Source: Shouchella miscanthi (GTDB lineage: Bacteria; Bacillota; Bacilli; Bacillales; Bacillaceae_D). From it: 64,000 bases of DNA. The translations under genes were made by a program, and so were the position numbers. The stretch is from NCBI RefSeq assembly GCF_007725405.1, contig NZ_CP042163.1, forward strand, positions 3,844,001 to 3,908,000. Direction: 5' to 3'. The notes under the pieces are model-generated. The model searched no databases and had not been told where the DNA came from. It saw only the letters and a program-made list of their open reading frames with translations. Below are positions 52,601-61,605 of the stretch, one piece after another; position 1 is the stretch's first letter; every line of letters begins with the position of its first letter.

Positions 52601-54478
52601 TTACACTTCAATAGAGTTTTCTTTCCTATCGTTTTTTTTATCAATAACAAAAGCCAGCCCAATTAACCCTATTGCTAACGCTCCTAAGGTCACCCCACCA
52701 AACATAAGCAAGATCGCCGCAAGAAGAAAAATCCCTCTGTTTAACCAAGACCATCTTCTTACTAAATAGCCTTCTATACTAGCAACCCAACAACAGACTC
52801 CAATCAGAGAAGTAATCGAACTTACTACAATTTCGCTAGCGGATCCCTGAAGAAGTAGAGCTGGTGAAAAAACAAACATAAATGGGATGATATAGGCTAA
52901 TAACCCCAGTTTAAAGGCCTCAATAGAGGTTTGATTAGCATCTGCACGTGCTAAGGCGGCTGCTGTAAAAGCTGTAATGGCTACAGGAGGAGTCAAAGCA
53001 GCCAAAGTCGAATAATAAAAAATGAACATATGTGCAACTATAGGTGGTATTCCTAATTGAACAAGTGGCGGAATAAGAATAGAGACCAAAACGACATAAA
53101 CTGCTGTTGGAGGCATACCAAACCCTAAGATAATGGTTATGAGCATAACAATAATCAAAGCAATCCCTACATTGCCTTGCGAAAAGCTAAGTAAGACAGA
53201 TGAGATCGTAACCCCTAAACCAGTAATTGATATCACACCTACAATAATACCAGCAGCAGCACAAGCAGCAGCAATAGTCATGACATTTTGTGACCCAGCT
53301 CTAAGTGAATGTGTTAACACACGGAAGGATGGTCGTGTCTCTTTACTTAATAAAGAGATAAGTACACCAATGACAATAGACCAAAATGCAGAATTAATCG
53401 GACTTCTTCCCATTGCAATCATGACCAATAAAAATAAAATAGGAATCGCAAGGTGCCCTCTTTTCAACAATGTTTCTTTAATTGGTGGAAGCTGGTCTTT
53501 TGGTAAACCCCACATTTTTCTTTTATACGCAATTGAGTCTATTCTTAACAGCAGTGATACGTAAAATAATACAGCTGGAATAATTGCAGCCAATGCAATT
53601 TGTTGATAAGGCATCCCCAAATAGTCTGCCATAATAAAAGCTGCAGCTCCCATTATTGGAGGCGTAATCATCCCCCCCGTTGAGGAAACGGCTTCAATGG
53701 CTCCCGCCTGATAACCTTTAAATCCTATTTTTTTCATGAGGGGAATGGTGAAATTTCCAGTTGTAGCCGCATTTGCGACTGGAGATCCAGACAGCATCCC
53801 CATCAAAGCACTAGCAAAAATAGCCGTTTTAGCAGGTCCACCTCGAAAGCGTCCCGTCAATGAGAACGACATATCAATAAACCATTTCCCACCACCAAGT
53901 TTTTCAAGAAACGATCCAAATAAAACAAAAATGATGATAAATGTAGCTGAAATTCCCATTGGAACTCCAAAGATACCTTCAGACCCTAAATACAAAAAAG
54001 TTGACAGTCTTTCTATTGACTGACCTCTGTGATCGAACGGCTCTGGAAAATATGGTCCTAATAGCGCATACGCTAGAAATGCTAGAGTAATAAGCATTAA
54101 AACTTTCCCAGCTGACCTTCTCGCAGCTTCCAGCACGACCACTATCATTGTGATTGCCATTAACAAATCAAAGATGGTATTCGTTCCCACAGTCAGAACC
54201 CTTTGCTCCCAAACAATGAGTAAATAAACACCACTTATGCTCGCCATCATAATAAATAAAAAAGTCACTGTTTCACTTATGGTTTGTTGCACTTTAGAAA
54301 GCTCTTTCTTTGGCTCGTACATAAGAAATAGACTTACAGACATCAAAAGCCAATGTATACCCCTTTGATCCATTGCAGAAAGCATGCCAAAACCAGCAGT
54401 ATATAAAGCAAACAACCCATTCACAATAAGTATGATTGCACCCAGCCGAAATCGTTGTTTTAAGATTATCTCTGCCAC
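52601..54478 (-). CDS. TRAP transporter fused permease (4TM/12TM, TAXI type)
   Basis: A 625-residue protein in which the small (DctQ-like, about 1-130) and large (DctM-like, about 150-600) TRAP subunits are fused. GTG 54476-54478 is 8 nt after AGGAG. Motifs: GMLSGSPVANAATTGNFTIPLMKK and GFGMPPTAVYVVLVSILIPPL. Uses an ion gradient to import a carboxylate-like substrate supplied by the TAXI binding protein encoded upstream. Confidence 0.92.
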   Translation of the reverse strand: MAEIILKQRFRLGAIILIVNGLFALYTAGFGMLSAMDQRGIHWLLMSVSLFLMYEPKKELSKVQQTISETVTFLFIMMASISGVYLLIVWEQRVLTVGTNTIFDLLMAITMIVVVLEAARRSAGKVLMLITLAFLAYALLGPYFPEPFDHRGQSIERLSTFLYLGSEGIFGVPMGISATFIIIFVLFGSFLEKLGGGKWFIDMSFSLTGRFRGGPAKTAIFASALMGMLSGSPVANAATTGNFTIPLMKKIGFKGYQAGAIEAVSSTGGMITPPIMGAAAFIMADYLGMPYQQIALAAIIPAVLFYVSLLLRIDSIAYKRKMWGLPKDQLPPIKETLLKRGHLAIPILFLLVMIAMGRSPINSAFWSIVIGVLISLLSKETRPSFRVLTHSLRAGSQNVMTIAAACAAAGIIVGVISITGLGVTISSVLLSFSQGNVGIALIIVMLITIILGFGMPPTAVYVVLVSILIPPLVQLGIPPIVAHMFIFYYSTLAALTPPVAITAFTAAALARADANQTSIEAFKLGLLAYIIPFMFVFSPALLLQGSASEIVVSSITSLIGVCCWVASIEGYLVRRWSWLNRGIFLLAAILLMFGGVTLGALAIGLIGLAFVIDKKNDRKENSIEV

Positions 54479-54512
54479 AGCTCATTCTCCTCTCACATTT
54501 CGGTTTAAGGAT

Positions 54513-55466
54513 TCAGTTTAGTAATCCAGATTCCTCAAAATATTTTTCTGCTCCTGGATGCAAGGGAATGGGAAGATTATTCGTTGCAGATTCAAGACTT
54601 AATTCCCTGGCTGATGGATGAGAATCCTGTATCATTTCTATATTGGAAAAGAAATCTCTCGTCATTTGATATACCGTGTCCTCATCTACTTCTGCATTTA
54701 CGATAACCATATTGGATATATTCACAGTGGTAATATCATTGTCTGTCCCATAAAGATCCGACGGAATTTTAATTTCTTCCAGATAAGGGAATGTATCAAG
54801 AAGCTCGTCCATTTCATTCTCCATAGAAAGAATCCTGAAATTAGAAACTGTCGCAGCTAGTTCAACAATAGCGGAAGCTGGTATAGCAGACTGTACAATC
54901 ATAGCGTCTGTTGTGTGATCACTTAGCATTCCCACCCCTTCACTGTATGACACGTACGTTCCATTAACATCGTTTAACTGAAGTCCATAGACACTCATAA
55001 TGTCTGCAACGACATTTGTTGCCCCACCTCCAGCTGGACCTAATACAATATTTTTCCCTTTTAAATCTTCCACACTATAAATATCAGAATTGCCTGACAC
55101 TACAATGTGAAATACACCTTTAGATAATCCGCCGAACATGCTCCTTATATTCGTATTTTCCCTTTGATAAGGAGCGTCTCCATGATAACCTGCATACACT
55201 AAAGCAGTTTGACTTATAGCTATTTCCAACTCTCCTTTGTCAACTAAATCTACATTTTCTAGTGCTCCACCTGTCACCTCGGCAGATGACCTACTATCAG
55301 AATTAGATGATATAATGTCGGCCATTGAAATTCCGATGGGATAATAGGCACCCCCGGTAGCTGCTGTTCCAACATTAATATAGGTTTTAGCCTCGCCTTT
55401 TGAGCAAGCGCTTACAAAAATAAGAAGGGAAATTGCTACAACAATTCCCCTGAGTTGTCTGTTCAT
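54513..55466 (-). CDS. TAXI-family TRAP solute-binding lipoprotein
   Basis: A 317-residue binding protein. ATG 55464-55466 (MNRQLRGIV) is 9 nt after GGAGG. Lipobox FVSAC near residue 17; mature start YINVGTAATGGAYYPIGIS is the TAXI signature, followed by GGALENVDLV and KGKNIVLGPAGGGATNVV. Supplies the fused permease downstream. A cre-like site overlaps codons of the lipobox (55403-55416). Confidence 0.92.
   Translation of the reverse strand: MNRQLRGIVVAISLLIFVSACSKGEAKTYINVGTAATGGAYYPIGISMADIISSNSDSRSSAEVTGGALENVDLVDKGELEIAISQTALVYAGYHGDAPYQRENTNIRSMFGGLSKGVFHIVVSGNSDIYSVEDLKGKNIVLGPAGGGATNVVADIMSVYGLQLNDVNGTYVSYSEGVGMLSDHTTDAMIVQSAIPASAIVELAATVSNFRILSMENEMDELLDTFPYLEEIKIPSDLYGTDNDITTVNISNMVIVNAEVDEDTVYQMTRDFFSNIEMIQDSHPSARELSLESATNNLPIPLHPGAEKYFEESGLLN
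55403..55416. promoter_or_regulatory. Intragenic cre-like site
   Basis: TGTAAGCGCTTGCT (minus strand) fits the cre core TGTAANCGCTTNC with one end mismatch, inside the 5' end of the TAXI gene, where CcpA could block elongation. Confidence 0.4.
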
Positions 55467-55491
55467 TTTGTTTGACCTCCAGTACATGTCA

Positions 55492-56490
55492 TTACTTGAG
55501 CTCTTTAACAGATTGACGTTCAACTAAATCCATTTGGAACAACCGTTTCTTTTTCCTGAGATTACTTCCATTTATTTTTGATATGAGCATCTGTGCAGAT
55601 GTCGTCCCTAACTTTAATAGGTTCGTGTGCATTGTAGTTAATGTCGGATTTGTGAAGCTTGAGAATGGCACATCACCAAATCCAATGATTGACAGATCTT
55701 CCGGAATACGAATACCATGTTCATTCGCTGCTTTCATTACACCGAATGCAAGATAATCTGAAGAGCAAACAATAGCCGTTGGTAGATTACTAGCATCGTT
55801 AATCCTCTGAATAAAGTGATTGTAGCTCGCCACTGAATCATATTCAGGAACCTCTATTATTGAATGGGGATCCAGCGAATGAGCTTTCATCGCCTGTTCG
55901 TATCCTTCTAAACAAAGACGACTTTTAAAAGCGGTTTTTGGACCATTTACTAATTCAATCTCTTTATGTCGCTTCGATACCAGATACTGAACCGCCGAAG
56001 CAATTCCTCCACTGTCATCTGGACAAACGTTAGGAAAATCTTCCTCTTCATAACTCCCAACAATAATAGTGGGAATTCGCGATTCTCGCAATTGCACTAG
56101 TAGAGAGTCATCTTCTCTAACCGCGAAAAGTAAGATGCCATCTACCACATGATTTTCAACTAGATATTGCTGATGCTGATAGGTAAATGACGAAATCATA
56201 TTGTATTGGTTTTTATCCAATACGTTCGAAATCCCCTCAAAAATTCTTGTAAAGAAAGGATTTCCTAGAACCGTGTTTCCTTCTCTCGGAGAAACGATAC
56301 CAATATTGTGCGTCTGTTGGCTAGCCAACCCCCTCGCACTCATATTTGGCCGATACCCCATCTCAGCAATAATTTTTTTTATTTTCTCAGTTGTTTCCAC
56401 CCCTACCCCGGGTTTACCAGATATAGCTCTAGAAACCGTGGCAGTTGACACGTTTGCGGCTTTTGCAACATCTTTAATGCGAATTCCCAT
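55492..56490 (-). CDS. LacI family transcriptional regulator
   Basis: A 332-residue repressor. ATG 56488-56490 (MGIRIKDVAKAANVS) is 9 nt after GGAG. Helix-turn-helix IKDVAKAANVSTATVSRAIS with hinge helix NMSARGLASQQ, then a periplasmic-binding-like ligand domain. Probably binds the tandem operator upstream of the operon (57489-57522) and responds to its transported substrate. Second gene of the four-gene operon. Confidence 0.93.
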   Translation of the reverse strand: MGIRIKDVAKAANVSTATVSRAISGKPGVGVETTEKIKKIIAEMGYRPNMSARGLASQQTHNIGIVSPREGNTVLGNPFFTRIFEGISNVLDKNQYNMISSFTYQHQQYLVENHVVDGILLFAVREDDSLLVQLRESRIPTIIVGSYEEEDFPNVCPDDSGGIASAVQYLVSKRHKEIELVNGPKTAFKSRLCLEGYEQAMKAHSLDPHSIIEVPEYDSVASYNHFIQRINDASNLPTAIVCSSDYLAFGVMKAANEHGIRIPEDLSIIGFGDVPFSSFTNPTLTTMHTNLLKLGTTSAQMLISKINGSNLRKKKRLFQMDLVERQSVKELK

Positions 56491-56509
56491 GGTATAACAC
56501 TCCATTTGT

Positions 56510-57436
56510 TTAAACTAAGAGGTTCACCTTATCAAGCCCCTGTTTAATCTCTTCTTTTTCTTTTGTCGATAGTGGTATAACAGGTGGTCTTGCAAGCGCA
56601 CTCGGTACTAAACCTCTCTGATACATTGCTTCTTTCATTCTAGCATGTGCCGTCGAGGATGGTTCACCCATTTTATAAACAGCCTGTTTTAACTCATAGA
56701 TTTCATCGTATACCGCTTGAGCCTTAATAAGGTCCTGCTCCTCCACTGCCTTGACTAAAGAAACAATTAGATCAGGAACAAAACATCCAAACCCAACCAG
56801 TGCACCATCGATTCCTTGTACGAGAGTTGGAAGTAGATATTCATCGTGACAAGTTAAAATCGAAATGTCTGGCGCATGTTTTTTAAGTGCTCTTACATCT
56901 ACTTCGTACTGCGCAATATCGCGGGTACCAATTTTCACAGCTTCAACATTTGGAATATTCACCATTTCCAAAAGTTGATCCGTTGTGTACGTTGCTTTCG
57001 TCCAATTAGGGTATTGATGAACAACAATTGAGATATCAACAGATGCGGCTACATCTTTGAAGAATTGAACTGTTGATTCTGGCTGCATGCCAAAACGCAA
57101 CCACGAATGTGGGGGCATTAAAAGGATTCCTTCTCCACCCGCCTCTTCAATTGCTTTTGCATGTTCGACAGCCTCTAACGTTCCCTCTGCAGACAAGCCT
57201 GAAATAACAGGAACTTTTCCATTTAACTCTTCAACAGCAATTCTTACAGCCTCTGCCCGTTCATGTGGCAACAACGAGTTAATTTCTCCTGTATGTCCAT
57301 TTACAACGATACCAGAAATGCCATCATGACTGGCAACCCAGCTGACTAATTTTCTAAATCCTGCCTCATCGATACTGTAATCATCTTTAAAAGGTAACAA
57401 TACTGCCGGGTAAACTCCATTCCACTTTTTTCCCAT
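56510..57436 (-). CDS. DHDPS/NAL-family aldolase
   Basis: A 308-residue class I aldolase-fold enzyme of the dihydrodipicolinate synthase family: active Tyr in VVHQYPNW, Schiff-base Lys in VEAVKIGTRD, GxxGE-like NGHTGEINSLL. Not DapA in context: it sits with a LacI regulator and a TRAP transporter, so it more likely cleaves a 2-keto-acid such as a sugar-acid derivative or sialic-acid-like compound. First gene of the operon behind the tandem operator. Confidence 0.88.
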   Translation of the reverse strand: MGKKWNGVYPAVLLPFKDDYSIDEAGFRKLVSWVASHDGISGIVVNGHTGEINSLLPHERAEAVRIAVEELNGKVPVISGLSAEGTLEAVEHAKAIEEAGGEGILLMPPHSWLRFGMQPESTVQFFKDVAASVDISIVVHQYPNWTKATYTTDQLLEMVNIPNVEAVKIGTRDIAQYEVDVRALKKHAPDISILTCHDEYLLPTLVQGIDGALVGFGCFVPDLIVSLVKAVEEQDLIKAQAVYDEIYELKQAVYKMGEPSSTAHARMKEAMYQRGLVPSALARPPVIPLSTKEKEEIKQGLDKVNLLV

Positions 57437-57488
57437 TGTTTCACTTCACCTCATCATTAGATTATGATCGTACAAGTTCATGCAGATA

Positions 57489-57522
57489 TTAACGTAAGCG
57501 GTTAACGTAAGCGGTTACGTTA
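57489..57522. promoter_or_regulatory. Tandem LacI-type operator
   Basis: Two exact copies of TTAACGTAAGCGG side by side (57489-57501, 57502-57514); the second is completed into the palindrome TAACGTAA-GCGG-TTACGTTA (57503-57522). The CG-centred AAGCGGTT core is typical of LacI-family sites. About 60 nt upstream of the aldolase start on the minus strand. The remaining 57437-57719 is the divergent promoter region. Confidence 0.7.
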
Positions 57523-57719
57523 AGGCAATCGTAATGCACATTGATCAATTCGTCAATAGAAAGTTTTAAATTGTTAGAAATTTGACTCTCAAAAAAAAAT
57601 GCAGATACTACCTATCTATTCGCCATTTTCCTAGTAAAAGAGGGGAATCCACCTTATTTATAGAAGGAAGTACGTTGTGAAAAAGAACTTGTCTAGAGCA
57701 CGACATTGGAGGCATAAAA

Positions 57720-58343
57720 ATGAAGAAAGGTTGCACAATCTGTTTTGTTGGATTAGGTTTATTGTTTAGTGCTTGTTCACAGGATAGCGAAACTCATCTT
57801 GCTAACAACGAAATCGAAGAAAGAATTCATTTAGAGGAAATTGTGGTTCCGACTGATATTTTCATTTCAGACACTGTTGCCACGGAACTAACAGAAGATG
57901 AACTCAACGCTAGTATCGAATTCTATTTAAATGCTTGCGGTGATTTATATGCAGTGATGGATCAATTCGAGAATGCTACCGATTCAGGCGTCCTTCTTAC
58001 AGAAGAAGAAACGAAACTACTAGCAGAAACTCTTACATTGTTATACGACAATGACAAAAATTTCTCAGCATACATCGGAGAAAATACTGTACCTGCTAGC
58101 TATGAAGAAAATGTAGAGCTCATTCAACAATATGTAACAGGGCTTAACCAATTTCTTTATCATTTTGATGAAAAAATAGGTCGTTTTGAAGATGCTGTTG
58201 AGAATTTAATAGGCGGAGTGATTCGACTAGAAGATTTTATGCTCGTAGGCGACCTTCCCAGCAATGTGAACGGAAAAGCACAACAAAAAATTGAGAATTT
58301 CCTCAAGGAAAAAGGAATCTCCACTCATTTATTCGATCAATAA
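57720..58343 (+). CDS. Lipoprotein of unknown function
   Basis: A 207-residue secreted protein: lipobox LLFSAC near residue 19, then an acidic, mostly helical domain. No family recognised. ATG after GGAGG at 7 nt. Divergent from the TRAP operon and closed by a terminator. Confidence 0.75.
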   Translation: MKKGCTICFVGLGLLFSACSQDSETHLANNEIEERIHLEEIVVPTDIFISDTVATELTEDELNASIEFYLNACGDLYAVMDQFENATDSGVLLTEEETKLLAETLTLLYDNDKNFSAYIGENTVPASYEENVELIQQYVTGLNQFLYHFDEKIGRFEDAVENLIGGVIRLEDFMLVGDLPSNVNGKAQQKIENFLKEKGISTHLFDQ

Positions 58344-58344
58344 C

Positions 58345-58377
58345 GTAGAAGCGTCCGTTCTAATCGGCGCTTCTACT
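58345..58377. terminator. Bidirectional terminator
   Basis: GTAGAAGCG and CGCTTCTAC with a 14-nt loop between convergent genes, overlapping the HIT stop. Confidence 0.75.
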
Positions 58378-58768
58378 TTAATTTTCTTTGCATCATAGCC
58401 AATGCTTCCTCTGTCTCTCGCTTCAATGCTCCGTGCAAATAAGCTTGAGAGGTAAGATCATGATATTCTTCCAACGGTACTAAATGAACGTGAAGATGGT
58501 CAATGTCAAATCCAACAATTGCCATACCTACTTTTTTCGGGTTTAATGTGCTTTGAAGATGTCGGCTTCGTTCCCTTACGACTTTCATTAAGTGGATATA
58601 CGAGTCGGTCTCTAGTTGATGGATATCTGTCACATGTTTCTTCGGGATTACGAGGGTATGGCCTGGACGAATCGGGTATATATCAAGTATCGCCAGGCAA
58701 TGCTCATCTTCATAAACGATTTTAGCATCCTGACGGCTCTGACTGATTTCACAAAAAAGACAGTTCAT
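58373..58768 (-). CDS. HIT family hydrolase
   Basis: A 131-residue protein with N-terminal zinc-type CLFCEI, GHTLVIPKKHV and the histidine triad DHLHVHLVPL near residue 97. HIT enzymes hydrolyse nucleotide phosphoramidates or dinucleoside polyphosphates. ATG after AGAGGTG. Confidence 0.92.
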   Translation of the reverse strand: MNCLFCEISQSRQDAKIVYEDEHCLAILDIYPIRPGHTLVIPKKHVTDIHQLETDSYIHLMKVVRERSRHLQSTLNPKKVGMAIVGFDIDHLHVHLVPLEEYHDLTSQAYLHGALKRETEEALAMMQRKLK

Positions 58769-58880
58769 TGAATAGGCACCTCTTTCATTTCATCTGTCCT
58801 GTTTCTAATCACCTATACGTTCATGGTAAACTAAACCATATATACAATGGTCAAACACAGCTAGAAAGGGAGTTTTTGCG

Positions 58881-59369
58881 ATGACTGAACATCCGTCTAT
58901 TCAAGAAATGTGGAACGCTTTTACATCTCAACACCCTACGTTCACTCATTCTACTTACACAGCGTGGGCTTTTGGGGATGGTACAAAAGAGATGGCAGAT
59001 GACTTATGCAAACTTGTATTGGAAGGAAAGAAGCAAGGTACTTCCTCTTATTATGCAGCCTATGAAAAAGAAAATGAACCTTTACCAGTCGAAGGGCAAT
59101 GGAACATTATTTTAGATGGAGATGGTATTGCTCAAGCCATTATGCAAACCATTAAAGTGGATGTTCTTCCTTATAACGAAATAACGGAGAGACACGCCTA
59201 TGCGGAAGGCGAAGGCGATCAAACCCTTTCCTACTGGAAACAAGTCCATGAACCATTCTTTTCTCAGTTGGCACCTACGTTAGGGCTAACGTTTCAAGAA
59301 AAAGATTTAGTTGTATACGAATGGCTAAAGCTCGTGTATAGAAAGGAAGCAAAGGAGGTTTCCGCTTAA
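58881..59369 (+). CDS. ASCH domain protein
   Basis: A 162-residue soluble protein with the ASCH pattern: AWAFGDGTKEMADDLCKLVLEGKKQGTSS (near 28-56), WNIILDGDGIAQAIMQT and RHAYAEGEGDQTLSYWKQVHEPFF. ASCH proteins have a PUA-like fold and probably bind RNA or a modified nucleoside. ATG after AAAGGGAG. Followed 3 nt later by a GNAT gene in the same operon. Confidence 0.85.
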   Translation: MTEHPSIQEMWNAFTSQHPTFTHSTYTAWAFGDGTKEMADDLCKLVLEGKKQGTSSYYAAYEKENEPLPVEGQWNIILDGDGIAQAIMQTIKVDVLPYNEITERHAYAEGEGDQTLSYWKQVHEPFFSQLAPTLGLTFQEKDLVVYEWLKLVYRKEAKEVSA

Positions 59370-59372
59370 AAA

Positions 59373-59813
59373 ATGTTCATGTTGAGTCAAAGTAGCTACT
59401 CAGATAAAGCCTATTTAGCACAGTTAAGAATGAATGTTTTAAAAGCGGATTTTGATCGCCATCAGCTTCCTTACGAACGCGTTTCTAAACGCTTTGAAGA
59501 GAATTTCCAGCCTGAACACATTTACTTAATTAATGTGGACGAGGTAGGCACAATCGGATGCATTGGCATCGTTGAGCACAAAGATCTTGTTGAATTGAAG
59601 AACTTTTATATTGAACCGTCGTTTCAAGGGAACGGTGTGGGTCGTACTGTTTTTCAGCATGTTGTGGAGCAATACAAAGAAAAACGTGAGATTTCGTTAA
59701 AAATTTTTAAAGGCAGTCGAGCTAAAACGTTCTATGAATCGTTTGGCTTCACAGTCAAAGAGCAAAATGAGCGAGTTGAAACGATGTCTTTAAATCAAAG
59801 AGTACACACGTAA
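59373..59813 (+). CDS. GNAT family N-acetyltransferase
   Basis: A 146-residue acetyltransferase with IEPSFQGNGVGRTVFQHV (acetyl-CoA loop near 92) and AKTFYESFGFTVKE. AAAGGAGG lies 13 nt before ATG 59373, overlapping the end of the ASCH gene. Substrate unknown; co-transcribed with the ASCH gene. Confidence 0.87.
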   Translation: MFMLSQSSYSDKAYLAQLRMNVLKADFDRHQLPYERVSKRFEENFQPEHIYLINVDEVGTIGCIGIVEHKDLVELKNFYIEPSFQGNGVGRTVFQHVVEQYKEKREISLKIFKGSRAKTFYESFGFTVKEQNERVETMSLNQRVHT

Positions 59814-59842
59814 GAAGAAGGTATGACAACCTTCTTCTTACT
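59811..59842. terminator. Convergent terminator
   Basis: TAAGAAGAAGGT and ACCTTCTTCTTA form a stem that overlaps the stop codons of both convergent genes. Confidence 0.75.
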
Positions 59843-60986
59843 TTGTTACTTCTTCATTTTTAATCAAGTCTACCTTCAATTCCTCTTCCGATATAGCAGC
59901 AGCTGGCGTTGTATTATCGGTTAACATGTTCTTTACATGACTCACTTCCATCAGAGGTTCTCCTTGGTCAAAGCGATTCGGAAAATCAGGGTGAACAAGA
60001 GCTTGTCTACCTAATGCGATAAAATCACACTGTTCAATGGCAACAAGTTTTGCAGCTTCAGCCGGATTTTCAAGACTTCCACACGCAATAATCGGTTTGT
60101 TTGAATAACGTTTCGCCGCTTCTGACATAAGCATGGAATCTTGTCCGAATGCCGGAATCTTTGCGTCACTCTCAGATAAATGAATATAATCGACGTCTGT
60201 CTCTCCTAAGATTGAGAAGATCGCAGCTGCCTCTGCTTCGCCACCTTCCCATGTATAAGACGGGTCCGTCGCTTTCATTTGTGAAATCCTTACGCCGAGC
60301 AGCATCGTAGCCCCAACGGCTTTTCGCACTTCTGCGATCAGTTCGACAATCAGTTTCAGTCGTTTATCAATTGAACCACCGTAAGCATCCTCACGTTGGT
60401 TACTTCCTTCTGAAAGAAATTGATCAAGCAAATAACCATTAGCACCGTGTAGCTCTATGCCATCAAACCCTGCCTCTTGCGCTCGTTGCGCTGCTTCGAC
60501 AAACCCTTTTTTAATTTGTTCTATCTCTTCAATTGAAAGGGGCCGTGCCTCAGGGAAAGGTCCTTGTCCACCATATAAGGCCACTTTATCTCGAGGGGGC
60601 GTGAATACGCTTGGAGCCACAGTCTCACTCGTATAAGCATTCCCTTGGGACTGAGCCCCTGCGTGCATGAGTTGAGCAATGAATAAACTTCGATTTTCAT
60701 GAACCGTCTCGACGATGGGCTTCCAAGCTTCCATTTGTTCATGACTAGCTAAGCCAGGTTGATACTCGTACCCTTGACTATGTTCTCTATCTGGATAGAT
60801 CCCTTCTGAAATAATGGCAGAGAATCCACCTTTTGCAAAACGTTCGTAATAACGGCGCACCGTCTCGTTCGGCTCTCCATTTTGTGATGAAGACACACGC
60901 GTCATTGGTGCCACAATGTACCGATTTTTGAAAATGTGATTCCCAATCGTTCCTTGATTTAGCAAGAGCTCTTTTTCATTTAACAT
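59838..60986 (-). CDS. Old yellow enzyme family NADH:flavin oxidoreductase
   Basis: A 382-residue FMN-dependent oxidoreductase. ATG 60984-60986 is 9 nt after GGGAG; an ATG 6 nt earlier is too close. Barrel motifs: RYIVAPMTRVSS, LFIAQLMHAGAQ, GIELHGANGYLLDQFLSEGS (His/Asn substrate site), ACGSLENP and the phosphate-binding FIALGRQAL. Reduces activated C=C bonds such as enones, often with an unknown natural substrate. Confidence 0.92.
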   Translation of the reverse strand: MLNEKELLLNQGTIGNHIFKNRYIVAPMTRVSSSQNGEPNETVRRYYERFAKGGFSAIISEGIYPDREHSQGYEYQPGLASHEQMEAWKPIVETVHENRSLFIAQLMHAGAQSQGNAYTSETVAPSVFTPPRDKVALYGGQGPFPEARPLSIEEIEQIKKGFVEAAQRAQEAGFDGIELHGANGYLLDQFLSEGSNQREDAYGGSIDKRLKLIVELIAEVRKAVGATMLLGVRISQMKATDPSYTWEGGEAEAAAIFSILGETDVDYIHLSESDAKIPAFGQDSMLMSEAAKRYSNKPIIACGSLENPAEAAKLVAIEQCDFIALGRQALVHPDFPNRFDQGEPLMEVSHVKNMLTDNTTPAAAISEEELKVDLIKNEEVTK

Positions 60987-61055
60987 CGACATCGACTCCC
61001 TACTTTCTTATAACGTTTGCTAACCTCCCTTTCCTTTTGTCGATTCATGTTAAAC

Positions 61056-61517
61056 CTACTCTGCGTTTCTCTCATTCTTCTCGTCAATAAATTCAGCTAG
61101 CCATTTCATATCAATAGGACCATTCATGACTTGATACGTACCGTCATCCACTAAATGAACACCTGCTTCTCCTATAAAAGCAACAGATGGTGTATGAGAA
61201 TAATGACTAACAAAAATTTGTTGTTGTGTTCCATATAAGAGTTGCCTTTGATAATGGGTTTGGGACACTCGCTTTACTTGATAAGCAGAGAGAAATTCCA
61301 TTAACTTTTCCATTTGTTCACGGTCTTCCAAGTAAAATTCATAGCCATTTGCTTGTTCAACCTTTGTTATATCTGTGGTTACAGCCATAATCATTACATC
61401 ATCTTCATTATAGTAAATGAGACTTTCTAACGAACGCTCTTCGTAGTAATAAACCAGTTTGATAGAGAGACATACGATCCCCCCAATAGAAGCAATAAGA
61501 AGCAGCCAGCGTTTCAT
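61056..61517 (-). CDS. Membrane-anchored protein of unknown function
   Basis: About 153 residues from ATG 61515-61517 (MKRWLLLIAS), 8 nt after AAAGGGG. A single N-terminal membrane segment (3-24) is followed by an acidic extracytoplasmic domain with alternating strands. No family recognised; no lipobox, despite a Cys near residue 16. Confidence 0.7.
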   Translation of the reverse strand: MKRWLLLIASIGGIVCLSIKLVYYYEERSLESLIYYNEDDVMIMAVTTDITKVEQANGYEFYLEDREQMEKLMEFLSAYQVKRVSQTHYQRQLLYGTQQQIFVSHYSHTPSVAFIGEAGVHLVDDGTYQVMNGPIDMKWLAEFIDEKNERNAE

Positions 61518-61605
61518 CCGCATCACCCCTTTATAATAAGGTATACGGAACTTATTGTCCTTACGACAAGATTTTGGGGCAAACGTACACCATCATATCT
61601 CTCCC

